Assembly: GCF_036320965.1 (NCBI RefSeq)
Contig: NC_092225.1
Coordinates: 72,577,108-72,641,107, forward strand
Direction of reading: 5' to 3'
Source of the DNA: Panulirus ornatus
Taxonomy: Eukaryota; Arthropoda; Malacostraca; Decapoda; Palinuridae
Length of the DNA stretch: 64,000 bases
The notes under the pieces are model-generated. The model worked only from the letters and a program-made list of their open reading frames with translations, did not search any database and was not told the origin of the DNA. A program made the position numbers and the translations under genes. Shown piece after piece: positions 14,174-26,089 of the stretch; within the stretch, counting starts at the first letter, position 1, and each line of letters opens with the position of its first letter.

Positions 14174-14569
14174 GAACAAGATTCTGGACATGGTTCCTCG
14201 TCCACCCTGCGGGAGGGGCTCCCAGAAACATTTATATACAACTGTAATATGATAAAATGTCCGAGTGTTTCACCCACTTACTCCGCAACACCTTTAAGAA
14301 ACACAAGTAAATGGAGTATGGCACATGTTTCTTAATAACTGGAGGAGATCGTCATCACATTACCACTGCTACCATGTGATATCTCGTGAACTGTGGTGGT
14401 GTGGCCTGTCACACTGCAACTTGGAGACGAAAACTAGAATACATACGTGTGGTCTGATGTTCATGTAACACATGCCCCTTTCGGCAAGCACAGGGGAGTG
14501 TTACATAGCTTAAACCTTCTCGCAAACCTGCAGGCGACGGGGTACAACCACAAGCACCGCGATATATGG

Positions 14570-14870
14570 GATCGCATGCTCCTCCTAGGCTAGCAGGGTC
14601 AGCAATTCTACCACCATGCTTGTGGGGAATGCTCCTAGAATAGAAGGGTCAGTAGATCTACGACTAGGATAGTAGGATCAGTAGATCTACCACTAGGCCA
14701 GTGGGGTCAGCAGATCTACTACCAGGCTAGCAGGGGTTGTTCCTAGGCTCGTATGGGTCAGTAGATCTACCACTAAGCTAGCAGGGAAATGCTCCTAAGC
14801 TAGGAGGGTCAGAAGATCGATCACTATGCAAGAACGGTAAGTGAATCTAATACTAGCCTAGTCGGACCAC
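14570..14870. repeat. Degenerate tandem array, CTAGCAGGGTCAGTAGATCT type
   Basis: Six to eight diverged units with the words AGGCTAGCAGGGTCAG and TAGATCTACCACTAGG, spaced about 30-60 bp apart. Confidence 0.75.
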
Positions 14871-14989
14871 AGGATATACCTCAGAGCTGCAGGTATGTGA
14901 CAACCTGACCCATCGGTTGCAGCAGCTACAAAAGTGTATCGTGACCTAGCAAAAGATGCGTTAAAAACCTGACCCAACAGTTGCACCAG

Positions 14990-16735
14990 CAATAAGTACG
15001 TAAACGAGGTAAAACAGCTTTTGACCGAAGGCTTAAAACAGCAGCCACCTTGAAACAGCAGCCAGCAGCCCTGATCGAAGTAAAGGAACAGCTGGAAGAC
15101 CAGGTTAGGCAACATAGGAAAGTTTAAGTTTCTGTGAAGCAAAAGTTACAGGAAGCAATTTTGGCAACAAGCAGAGTGTCTGCATCAAAGGGAAACAAGC
15201 ACACTGACGTGAGACGCGGTACGACCAGCGGAAGAAACGGGTAAATCAAAACACTTGAGCTGCTCGACCAACAGGAGGTACAGGTGGGCCGAAACACTCA
15301 GCGGATGGTTAGATGTAACGGGAGTGTCACAGGGTAAGGGCGATCCACGTGAGGATGGTAGGTCGGAGGAACAGGCGAGGATAATGGGAACCAGCAAGGG
15401 CTCGCGAACCACAAGAACATCAGGCAATGTGGAGCACTCAATAACCACTCCTATGGGAGGAAACCTAAAGGACCAGCCATACCTGGAGACGCAGGAAGGA
15501 CCCTGTACGAGAGAAGCCGCAGGGGTTGAACATGACTTACTGTTGGCCCAGTTCAATCGAGCTGCGTATGACTGTATGTGGGAGGAGCGCGACGCGCAAC
15601 TGGCCATGAGTTTGCAAGGGTCAGCACTAAAAATCCAGGGAGTGACAGTACTACTACAAAGACCTTGGTGGGTATGCTACAGAGGCGTTACGGCACCTCA
15701 CAACGGTATGATGTCGTCCCGACCACGTTCTGAAACAGTGTTAGCAACAGGGAAAGCTCCGCAGATGCGCAGGAGGATATAGCACACAGGATACAACAAA
15801 CTGCTCAACCGGCTCTTTGAGATGTTTTCCTGCTTGACTAGTTCACTGACGCCTCAGACAGACAGCGAGGCTACCATGGTACATATCGTAGAGACCAGCC
15901 AACCTACTGGGAGCCTTCGCCAGTGCTCTGATGTCCAGTCCACCTTGCACTGTAGCCAGGACGAGACGACCACTGCAGGTGAAATAGGTTTCATGGTAAA
16001 GAAGGAAAGCATTCAGGATCTGATGGAGATAACTCACAACAGCGTACACCAAGTAACATGTTTAAGAAGGTGACAGCCATCTTCCAGGTCTAGAGGTAAG
16101 AAACAGACGTGCATGCCTCAGGTCCGGTAACTCAAGTCAGCAGTCTTCCATGAGTGCTCCGAGCAACTGGACATCACGATAACCATGAAGATCCCCTTGA
16201 GGCCCAAGACTAACGGCATGGTGGCGAAATTCAAATGGACCTTGAAACAAGAACTGGCCAAGTTCTGTTACGAGGGACAGTTCGAGAGATACCTGAAACT
16301 CCCAGCATTGTTAATGGCATACTGGCCTGAGAAGCGTACGCCCTTCTGCTACACACATTCCTCCTAGGCTGCCGCTGAATATCCTAACCAGACGACCGCC
16401 TGATGATGGAATGCTGGAAAATGGTGTGTCAGAGTTCGTAAAGGAGACACAGATGCGTAAGAGTCTGCTAATTTCTGGGAAAGTTATGAAGATAAAAAAA
16501 AAAAAAGTCGAACCTTTAATCATCCTTAAGGACTTATCAGATGCAGGATTTGGTGAAGGATACAACTGATGACGAAGCCGATGAGTGAATGAGAGGGACC
16601 GTACCATTTTTAAAAAGCTGTTCTATTGACGTACCGCATCCGATGAAAAAAAAAAAAAAAGAGGTCCGAGCCGCAGCATGTACATGCATATACACTGGTT
16701 AGACTTACGCCACGGGACCAGGCATGGCATTACTC
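14990..16735 (+). mobile_element. Gypsy-type LTR retrotransposon remnant (gag plus integrase C-terminal part)
   Basis: Coiled-coil-like gag N-terminus at 15000-15120 (NEVKQLLTEGLKQQ, then after a frameshift AALIEVKEQLEDQVRQHRKV). Gag core at 15255-15790: QFNRAAYDCMWEERDAQLAM and SLQGSAL, then a frameshift to KTLVGMLQRRYGTSQRYDVV and AQEDIAHRIQQTAQPA, a pattern typical of Gypsy/Mag-like gag. A second gag piece runs to about 16070. Integrase at 16170-16370: PLRPKTNGMVAKFKWTLKQE and LAKFCYEGQFERYLKLPALL. Later GPYHF and TYRIR match the integrase C-terminal module. Protease, reverse transcriptase and RNase H are absent. No LTRs were identified. Confidence 0.8.
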
Positions 16736-17214
16736 GTGCCAGAAGAGCGAGATGGACGGCGACTGTGATGAGATGCATGTGCCACCCCTGACAGCAGTAA
16801 GGATCGACTGTGCCCGATAACGATAAAGACGGTAACTAAAGCAGACCCCTGACCATCCACAGTGTACGAAGATGCAAGCATTCCCATGTAGAAACGCCAA
16901 TGAAGTCACTACTTACACACTTATCCATCATACATGTAGCTTTTTATACGACTACACCAGAGAATTCATATTCATCTTCCTCACACTTAATTTCAAGAAA
17001 AACCAACTGGGCAACGTAACAAAGAACAGTGTAACAATGTATAGAAAAACCCTCCCCGACCACAGATACTCCTTGTTCGTGGAGACACTTCGGTAGGTTA
17101 CGGTGCCTTGATAAAATTTATCATTATTTTCAGAAGTTGTACACACTTAACACTCGTGTTGAGATCAGTCTAGCTTAACCATGTTTACTGTCTTAACGTT
17201 ATAAAACTCGAGTA
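16736..17214. other. Unannotated
   Basis: No recognised gene. It may include the eroded 3' end of the Gypsy remnant, but no LTR boundary could be identified by eye. Confidence 0.4.
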
Positions 17215-17600
17215 TTGCATAACTGTTGTCGACATGACTTAAGTACAACATTACTGTTGTCGACATGACTATTTAGGACTACATAAAGAACTGTTGTCGA
17301 CATGACTATTTAGGACTACATAAAGAACTGTTGTCGACATGACTCTTCAGTTCTGCATAACTTTTTGACATGACTCTTCAGTACTACATTACTGTTGTTG
17401 ACATGAGTACTTAGTACTACATAAGAGTTGTCGACATGACACTTTTGTACTACACTGTTGCTAACGTGACTTTTTAGTACTATATTACTTCTGTCGACAT
17501 GACTTATTCAGTGCTACATTACTGTAGTCGACCAGAATATTCAGTACTACAATACTGTTGTCGACATGACTTCCGTACATTACTGTTGTCGACACAACAA
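17215..17600. repeat. Degenerate minisatellite, TGTTGTCGACATGACT type
   Basis: About ten to eleven units of roughly 33-42 bp sharing ACTGTTGTCGACATGACT and TTAGTACTACAT. Two adjacent units at 17257-17340 are nearly identical; the others are diverged. Confidence 0.9.
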
Positions 17601-19804
17601 GACAAGAAGACACAATAAAACACTGATATTAGGCTAAAGGAGGCGAGGAAAAAGTTCAGAGTGAAAAGTATGTTCATCTTGTCAACAGACCCGCGTTCTT
17701 CTACATTAAAACTCCCGACCTAATTCCTGGCTGACGGAAACAAACTTTTAGCTTAAATGCTAAAGACCTCCCAAAAGTGGCAGAAAGAAAATTTCGCAAG
17801 ATTAGCGACTTGCAGCTCTGGCTTTTCCCAAAGCTGGCCAAGAATTTCTATTAAGTACGTGAAACCTGATTCACCATGCAGTAAATATTTCATTTGTATA
17901 TAACCGGGGAAGTCCAAAATAGCAGCGGTTAGGCTACACGACAAGCCAGACACCAATAGCTAAAAAGGCATGCAAGGGCTGACCTTGTGCATTACATAAC
18001 TCTATAAAGAAACGGAAGTAAAATACTCAACTCGCTCTTCCTTATGCTTCATCCTACCTTGTACTAAGAGCCAGCAAATCAAACAACACTACAACCATAA
18101 TCATCTCTGGGCCAACTTCGACCTCACAAGAATTACAATACACACAAAAAAAAACGCCAGAATTGGTTTTGTTATACACTATCGTCTGTGCTAAGACATG
18201 ACATCAAAGCACCAGCGAATGGTTACCATCTCGTTATGCATTAATTGTTACAACCATTAAGCATGGAAAACATACCACAAGAAAAACACTTACCAGAGAG
18301 AAGCAGAAGCAGCAGCAGTGTTACTCCTCCACCATAAAGTCTTGATAGATACCTTCACATGGGCTGGCTATTGACGACGACAAACTGGACGACACAAATG
18401 CACGACACTTCCCCGGTCGTCGGCACACCTCCACCACATCACATCAGTGTGTACACAGATGCAACGATGTTTCTTTCCCTCAAGACCAGTCTAACAGCCA
18501 CTGACAGCTACCCTCATTAGCAGGCCAGATTTAATTTCCTCTCAAAAAATCAAATTTCCTCCAACAACTCCATTAGCTCAAACATTTTTCTCTCGGCGTC
18601 TATAAATTCTTACAATCACCACAAAACGTTTCTATATAACTGATTATCCATTATCAAAATTTCCTGAAGAAATGGGAACACGACCTACCCAAGTTTTCGT
18701 GCCAATTATGGCCAGCGACGAAATTTATATAGCCACCCCCAAGACCCTGAGGACACTGACGTTTGCGTTACCCGCCACTCTGTGTCCCCAGTCTGAGAGA
18801 TATTCATTATACACTTTTACAACCAATTGTTCTCTCCCAGTTTCAAGCAAACTTTCGAAAGTAAATAACGAATAATATACGAAATATTCGTAATAATTTC
18901 GGAATTAAAGCTATCATACTTTTGCATGCCTTACGATAGAAATAATATACTGGTATTAAATGCCTGGCAACTATGGGTATTCTCGCTTCCCATGGCATGT
19001 GCCCAGCCGTGACGTCATACTTCGCGGCCGCGGATGTACTAGATCTCACGCGAATATTTTTAGGAGGGACTTTCACGTGAGACTACGAGAAGGCACTGTA
19101 CCATACCATAGGTCGTCCGCTGAAACAAATTTATGATAAATCACTTACAAACAAGCGTTCCGGTGTTTTCAAGTGCTTTTCTGCCAATCGAAAACCCCAC
19201 TTGGATATTCACGTAGTTTAAACATTTCACAAATAATCATTTAAAAGCTATAATCCAATCAGTACAGCATATCAACCCATGCGACAGAAATGTCTAAAGC
19301 TATAAGAGACCCAAGAGAAGAACCTAGAAGCTTTCTGACCCCTTGTTTGGGGATGAAAGTATAGTTCAAGATTCAAATTTCAGCGTTATAGTACATCCAT
19401 CTATACATTACAATGATGAATGTAATCATTCATTACTCTATATGTTATCTTATTCCTTTCTTGGCAGCTACTAAGAACATTCTCCAAAATGCCTGTACGT
19501 TATCAAAAAAAAAAATCTACGAAAAAATGACTGCGTTCTGACATTGTAACAACAGGTGCACATTGTTTACTTATCAATACAAGTTGAACTCTTGTTAATC
19601 TTAATCTAAGAATCATATTTTTGTCCTAAAATGAGCACTGAATAGAACGAAGTCTGACGAAGAGTGAACGTGTTTAATGCAAGTAAATATCTTATGTAAG
19701 TATTTCGTTTTGAATAAAATGAATATTTTAAATCATCTGATTATATCATGAAAAAGGGAACACGGAATCAAACAAGAAATATTTGGAAAATTCGAGAATA
19801 CGGA

Positions 19805-19807
<3 letters not shown>
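17601..19807. other. Unannotated; mostly single-copy-looking sequence
   Basis: No gene recognised. A more GC-rich patch at 18960-19080 contains a TGACGTCA palindrome at 19010-19017 and GCGGCCGC near 19025. The short open frames carry no family motif. Confidence 0.4.

Positions 19808-19858
<51 letters not shown>
19808..19858. repeat. (CT)n microsatellite
   Basis: About 25 CT units, immediately before the first copy of a 350-bp direct repeat. Confidence 0.96.
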
Positions 19859-19861
<3 letters not shown>

Positions 19862-20235
19862 GGCGTATCTAAGGTACGGCAGGTAGTGCAGGTGCCCTGA
19901 GCGCCACTCAACAGGTTTGTGTTTTGACATATGTTAACCGATTGACATTTCTAACGGTTTGGTTTTGCGATATAAAAAAGAAACTCGCCTACTCTTCAAT
20001 TATGATCATATTTTGCTACTATCAGTTGCATTACCGCTTAAACAATTTTGATCAAATAAGTCTTTAAGTCTTTGAGAGTTTATATCTATTTACGTTTGGC
20101 CTAACTCTTCAACAGTTTATAATTGAACTGTATATATTATACATACATCAACTGTATGTACATGTTTCAAGCCAAGGGAGCAATTTCAGTGACTGCCATA
20201 GGCGCATATTTCCCAAGATACGCCCCTAAATAGTT
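19862..20235. repeat. 350-bp direct repeat, copy 1
   Basis: Begins near GGCAGGTAGTGCAGGTGCCC and ends near CCAAGATACGCCCCTA. Shares GTGCCCTGAGCGCCACTCAA, AAGAAACTCGCCTACT, GGCCTAACTCTTCAACAGTT and ACTGTATGTACAT in the same order with copy 2. Identity appears to be about 80%. No coding capacity is seen; it may be a non-autonomous transposon family or a segmental duplication. Confidence 0.88.
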
Positions 20236-20564
20236 ACGGGCATTTTTTTTAGCTCAAAATACTTTTTGTTTCAAAATTGAAAGACTTGATATTCAAACAC
20301 TTCTATACTTGAAATAATCATGGAAAATATAATGCTTTCATTTACCGACACATCCTCATTAAATACGACGCAATGGAGCAGAAATATTTTAAAATTGACT
20401 TCATTTAACAGCTTAATCAAGTACCATTAAGAGGATTAGACGTTATTTCAAGACCATATTTGTATTCAGCATGAAAAATAATTCTTATAATGAGCTTTAA
20501 AAGGAAATCTTATTTTCTGAGAAAAATACCAAAAATTGAAGGTAATAGTTACACAGTAGAGTAA

Positions 20565-20904
20565 GCCAGGTAGGGCAGGTGCCCTGAGCGCCACTCAACA
20601 GGTTTGTTTTTTCAAATATGTTAACCGACTGACATTTTCAACGGCTTGGTTTTGTGAGATAAGAAAGAAACTCGCCTACTTTTCAACTACAGCAATATTT
20701 TGCTGCTGTCAGTTGCTTTACCGCTTCTACGTTACAATTTTGATCAAATGTCCTTACATTTAAGTCTTTAAGAGGTTGTTTGAATTTAAGTTTGGCCTAA
20801 CTCTTCAACAGTTTATAATTACACTGTATATGTTTTTATATACAACCACTGTATGTACATTTTCAGTCAAGCCAGAGGCGCTATTTCCCCTAGATAGGCC
20901 CCTG
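20565..20904. repeat. 350-bp direct repeat, copy 2
   Basis: Second copy, same orientation, about 703 bp downstream of copy 1, running into a (CT)n(CA)n tract. The spacer at 20236-20564 is unrelated AT-rich DNA. Copy 1 is preceded by (CT)n and copy 2 is followed by it, so CT tracts bracket the pair. Confidence 0.88.
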
Positions 20905-20926
20905 CTCTCTCTCTCTCTCTCTCTCC

Positions 20927-20985
<59 letters not shown>

Positions 20986-20998
20986 ACACACACACACA
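20905..20998. repeat. Compound (CT)n(CA)n microsatellite
   Basis: CT block to about 20935, then CA to 20998 with one TACA interruption. Confidence 0.97.
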
Positions 20999-21004
20999 AT
21001 TATA

Positions 21005-22905
21005 TAATTATATAAAAACCTCTGGAGTTATCAGAGATGAAATCGTAGCCTATCTAAAACAACGCAGACAGATCAATGACACACAACATGGTTTCAGAAG
21101 ACGCAGATCATGCCGTACAAACCTCCATGAATTTTATAAATCATTCAGTAACCACGACAAGACAAAAGCAATAGATATATCATTTCTGGACTTCCAGAAA
21201 GCATTCGAAAAAATTCCCAACGTAAAATTGACGAAAATAATCCGGGCCTCGAGTATTACTGGTCGCATAGGAGATTGGATAGAGGCCTGGTGACGTGATA
21301 TGAAGCAGAGAGTCGTAATGATTAAGGAATCACCACAATGGTCACCCGTTACCAGTGGAGTCCTCCAGAGATCCGTACTTGGGCCTATACTTTTCATCAT
21401 TTCTATTAGCGATATTGACGTAGGGCTAAATCACCTAGTGACGTAGGGCTAAATAACCTAGTGACGTAGGCTAAATAACCTAGTGACGTAGGGCTAAATA
21501 ACCCAGTGACGTAGGGCTAAATAACCTAGTGACGTAGGGCTAAATAACCCAGTGACGTAGGGCTAAATAACCCAGTGACGTAGGGCTAAATAACCTAGTG
21601 ACGTAGGGCTAAATAACCCAGTGACGTAGGGCTAAATAACCTAGTGACGTAGGGCTAAATAACCTAGTGACGTAGGGCTAAATAACCTAGTGACGTAGGG
21701 CTAAATAACCTAGTGACGTAGGGCTAAATAACCTAATGACGTAGGGCTAAATAACCTAGTGACGTAGGGCTAAATAACCCAGTGACGTAGGGCTAAATAA
21801 CCTAGTGATGTAGGGCTAGATAACCTAGTGACGTAGGGCTAAATAACCCAGTGACGTACGGCTAAATAACCTAGTGACGTAGGGCTAAATAACCCAGTGA
21901 CGTAGGGCTAAATAACCTAGTGATGTAGGGCTAGATAACCTAGTGACGTAGGGCTAAATAACCCAGTGACGTACGGCTAAATAACCTAGTGACGTAGGGC
22001 TAAATAACCCAGTGACGTACGGCTAAATAACCTAGTGACGTAGGGCTAAATAACCTAGTGATGTAGGGCTAGATAACCTAGTGACGTAGGGCTAAACAAC
22101 CCAGTGACGTAGGGCTAAATAACCTAGTTTCTAAATATGCAGATGACACAAAAATCGACATGTCAATATTAACAAGACGATCGGGATAAAATCGCTGAAT
22201 GGTCTAGTAAATGGCAAATGCCATTTAACGTCAATAGATATCAGCTGTCACAAGTAGGAACCGTGAACAAAAAATTCGATTATGAACTGATGGGCCACAA
22301 GATAAAGGACACCCCTAGTGTGAGAGCTCTAGAGGGTCATTGTCTTCAGTAACTTCAAATTCTCCCAGCACTGCAATGAAGCTGCCAAGAAAGCAAATAC
22401 GACTTGAGGATTTACGTATAAAAGGATGTGATATTGCCAGTATACCTAAGTCTAGTTAGACCAAACGCAATGCATTTTTTGGCCCTCTACTTAATTAGGG
22501 TAAGGACATTCTGAAGTTGGTAGTAGTGCAGGAAAAAGCAACTAAATTGATTCCCTTCTTGCGTAACAAACCATACGAGGAGAGATGGCGAGAATTAACC
22601 TTGTTCTCCCTAAGCAAGAGGCGCCTCCAGGTCAAATCAATAGAATATTTCCAAATTCTTAAAAGTTTCAACAACGTTGATATTGAATATTTCTATACAG
22701 TAGCACCAGCATTACTGACGAGAGAAACTGGATTAAAACTTACGAGGTCACTGAGTTAATCTGGACTATGCGATTTTTTTTTTTTTTTTTTACATTATTG
22801 ATACGTGGAATAAGCTCCCGGAAAATACTGTTCAGAGCAACACCCTTAAAATCTTCAAAATTAGGCTTGATGATAACTTGTCACTCTCCAGTATTGAATA
22901 ATTCA
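21005..22905 (+). mobile_element. LINE family 3 (Jockey/CR1-like) reverse transcriptase, split by a minisatellite
   Basis: Non-LTR reverse transcriptase remnant. Before the array: QHGFRRRRSCRTNLHEFYKS (fingers, about 21085), IDISFLDFQKAFEKIP (motif A, about 21172), TSGVLQRSVLGPILFIISIS (motif B region, about 21350; the consensus is SGVPQGSVLGP) and DIDVGLN. A 712-bp tandem array follows. After it: SKYADDTKI (catalytic YADD box, about 22130), then thumb and C-terminal sequence: FKFSQHCNEAAKKA, ATKLIPFLRNKPYEERWREL, LFSLSKRRLQVKSIEYFQIL, DTWNKLPENTVQSNTLKIFK. Several stops and frameshifts plus a poly(T) insertion near 22775. Non-functional. Confidence 0.9.
21417..22128 (+). repeat. 23-bp minisatellite made of LINE coding sequence, 31 copies
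   Basis: Unit GACGTAGGGCTAAATAACCT plus AGT. The length, 712 bp, equals 31 units with one single-base deletion in the third. In frame, one unit reads D-V-G-L-N-N-L-V, which is the stretch of the host LINE's reverse transcriptase between the motif B region and the YADDTK box. The array therefore arose by tandem amplification of the element's own sequence. 23 is not divisible by three, so it destroys the frame. Variants (CCCAGT, GTACGG, TAGATAACC) recur in blocks, a sign of multi-unit duplications. Confidence 0.95.
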
Positions 22906-25323
22906 TCTGATCAGTCATCATGACGCAGTGGTATATCATGCTACCTTCTCAACCACTGATCTCTCCCTGGCCATGTTGTGGTATCATGTTAAAATTGATC
23001 AACCCACGTCACCTGCTTTGAGAGAGTAATTAAGAATTACTATACCATTCTTTAACATCAGTAATAATATAGGCAGGGTAGGCCGACTCTGGAGTTCTTT
23101 ATCCTTAGATGGGAGAGGCGAGTTGTCTACAAGCCCCAACAGTCTGGTGCCACACCTCTCCATTATAGAAACTTTGCCGCATATTTCACCAAGTTTGGCC
23201 GTGATACATGGCCAAATCTTCTGATATATTTGGCAAGATGCATCATGGTGGTGTGATGGACCATTAAATCTAACTGACGGCCATATAAAACCAAAGCCTA
23301 GAAAGTGTATCAAGACACGAATGAAGACAGTATGACTGGTGACCGTTCAAACACCATCATCGCAGCTATCTGAACCACCATCACAAAGTATTGTCATATT
23401 ATCAAACCCTACTTGCTACCGTTTCTTACCTTCGAAATTTTCCCGACTAAATAATCGTCTTTGTTGCCTGACTAAGTAATTTTTACATTTCCTGTTAACT
23501 GTCTACTGAAATTTAGAACACTGTAAGCCTGACTCAGGTTTTCCAAGCATCTTCACTTATTCAATGCTGAACGGAAGCCTAGCTAGTTCTCATCTCATGG
23601 AATCCTCTCAGACTATACCGTCCACAGCAGCTAAGATGATTGCTCACGTTAGTTCAGACAATTCTAACATGTAGGACAACCAGTCGAAGTCAGTCTCAAT
23701 GTCAATCAGCCAAAGTTAGATCTTAGCGCGTTTGGCGACGCGTGGAACATGGCGCCAACACGAGATGGTCCGGGATGCTCACGGACTTAAGACATGTGGT
23801 TAGATAAAATGGATAGTATGGGAGATGCCAGGGTATCAAAGCTAGAATGTTGAATCAATTCATCGCTGTGACATTTTAAATACTTTATACTTGCCATTAT
23901 TTGTTCGAAGACGTGAAATCGAAAACAGCCACATGTAGCACAAAGTTACAGACTTCAAAATCAATGCAAAAAATAAGAAATTGATATCGATTTTGTTAAG
24001 ACTAATACATGAATGAAGTATAAGTATCATGATAATACTCGGAGTGATTTTCAGCCTCAATAACGCCTCCATGTGGTGTCGCGATGGGTTAGTTTTACAC
24101 TCCTGGATCATGTCGTGCATACAAGGACATTATTGATTATATTGTATTCACGTACTGTTAAAACCAACTTTACATAAACAATCTTCTCCCTTACTGACAG
24201 GCTCAGCATTTCAAAAAATACTCTTCACTTCTTGATCATTTTCACTTAACAAACGCCGAAAAACAACTCTTATTAAGACGACTGCAATTTCAAGAATGAC
24301 ACCAGATCCAACACGCCTGGGGTAGCCATGCGACAGCCTACCCGTCGTCACCCACGCTGACTCGTTAGTGTTCAACGTTCATGCGTTTTACGTCCTCTTT
24401 CACCGCGTCCATTGAATAGATATAACCAACAACAGTCAGCTTCTCTCTCTCTGTATGGAACTGAAAGTCTTGAAAACCCTCCGTAGAAGAGCTACAGCCA
24501 AGGCTTTCCCCACCACCCACGACAGATCAATGGTCACGTCCCACACCACCCACAAGTCACCCGTCAGGCTTAGCTAGCCGTCGCTTATCTCTACGCTTAC
24601 TTATCTCCGTAAAAGGTTTTCAACGAACTATGAATATTACTTGGTTTCTTACTGGGAAGGTGATGTAACCTAAACTGTTTCTGGTTACTACCGTTGTGAC
24701 TCTACGGAGACTAACGAGTACTGTATGATGGTCTTTGAAGGCTGTAGGAACCTTGTATTCGATACTAAAGATTTACGAGAATAAGATTGTATATAATGGA
24801 TTAGATAAACTTAACAATCGGCGGAAGAAAACATTCCATCCATTTGTAACTCCTTCAAGAAAATCGATTAAACTCGTAACATTAGAGAAAACTTGACGAG
24901 GACGCAAAATTTTTTTACATAAACTGGGAGCCGCCTCCATCCCGGGTCGAACGTTTCACTTATCGGAAGTTTATGCACTCAGGCGAGCCGGCCGGGACAC
25001 GCCGCGTCTTTGTGGCCCACCTAAAAGCAGATAAAAGAGGTGGCTTTCACAGCGGTATTCTTGGAACGTGAGGCGGTACACAGGGACAGCCTCCTTCCTC
25101 TCTGCCGGCGACGAAGACGGTGGAGGCAGGGAGGGGAGGAGGTCTCCCCGTCGCTGTGACCTTGGTTCAGTGACCTCCCGTTGCCACCCACCCACAGAAA
25201 CGTAACCCTGCCTTTAAGGTCTCCCGTCTTGCAGATATTTCGTACAACTCCCGCGATGGGTGACCTTCCTGAGGGAGCTGGGTGAACGTAGGTTCCACAC
25301 TACGACGTGTGTGTGTCTTGCAG
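22906..25323. other. Unannotated
   Basis: About 2.4 kb with no recognised gene or repeat. It becomes GC-richer at 24930-25320. A TATA-like GATAAAAG lies at about 25030. The reverse-strand open frame at 24971-25195 has no known motif. Confidence 0.4.
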
Positions 25324-25427
25324 AGCCACCACAGAAGTCCTTTCGGGGGTCACTGCTGCCGGGGCATCCATGCAGAGCCCAGATTTAAGAACCTCCCGTT
25401 TCCAGAGCCCACGTACTGAGCTACCGA
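25324..25427 (+). other. Candidate internal exon of an unrecognised gene
   Basis: A 104-nt stretch bounded by an acceptor-like TGTGTGTGTCTTGCAG at 25308-25323 and a GTGAGT donor at 25428-25433. One frame is open throughout (includes ASMQSPDLRTSRF) with no hit I recognise. The GC-rich context is unlike the surrounding AT-rich DNA. Splice-site resemblance alone is weak evidence; it could be a 5' UTR exon or chance. Confidence 0.2.
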
Positions 25428-25512
25428 GTGAGTAACTTCCCCGTACTCATCTCTGCCTCAGGCTCGTGCTTTCTATAGAACTCAAGTGAAATATATCATG
25501 ACTTTTGCTGAA

Positions 25513-25660
25513 GGGCTAAAACAAGTAAAAAATAACTTCATTAAAGAACATTTTTCATATTCTCAGTACTTTATCACCTAAATAATGGGCTAAAACAAGT
25601 AAAAAATAACTTCATTATAGAAAATTTTTCATATTCTCAGTACTTAATCACCTAAATAAT
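25513..25660. repeat. 74-bp tandem duplication
   Basis: Two nearly identical 74-bp units, each starting GGGCTAAAACAAGTAAAAAA and ending in CACCTAAATAAT. Confidence 0.95.
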
Positions 25661-26089
25661 GTAAAATTATTTTCCCCTTTCTGAGGAAATAAAAGAATTT
25701 GTCAACATCATAAGTTTTCCTACTCATCGGAATAATGTAAATGAATGTTTATATATACCACGAGAAAAAGTCCTCTACTTCCAGGTATTGATACCGACCA
25801 TACCTTATGAGAGGCAATGTCTCTATTCAATCTTAATAGACTTCAAGGTATCTTCACAGAATGTTTCTAAAGATGTTGCAATAAACGTATAAACTATAAT
25901 ACTCGACGGACAAATAATTGGAACTTTCTAGAACAAATATACAACAGATGACGTAATGATCTATGACGATGCATATGTTGGCAGACAGCTCATGGGAAGG
26001 ACAGATAACAGAAGACGGGCTCATGACCTAGGTTTTTACGAGTGCAGCCATGGTGCTGTGGGTTCGATTATGGGCAGCGAATTTATGGA
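25661..26089. other. Unannotated
   Basis: No gene seen. The open frame at 25956-26195 runs into the following minisatellite. Confidence 0.4.

Noticed and set aside
18295..18345. Minus-strand Leu-rich stretch ending at a GTAAGTG donor, looking like a signal-peptide exon
   Set aside because: No in-frame ATG: the leucine frame meets a TGA just upstream and the nearby ATG frames stop at once. Possibly a non-coding exon, but unsupported.
26040..26065. GTGGGTTCGATTATG, resembling a tRNA B box
   Set aside because: No A box, acceptor stem or cloverleaf could be drawn around it.
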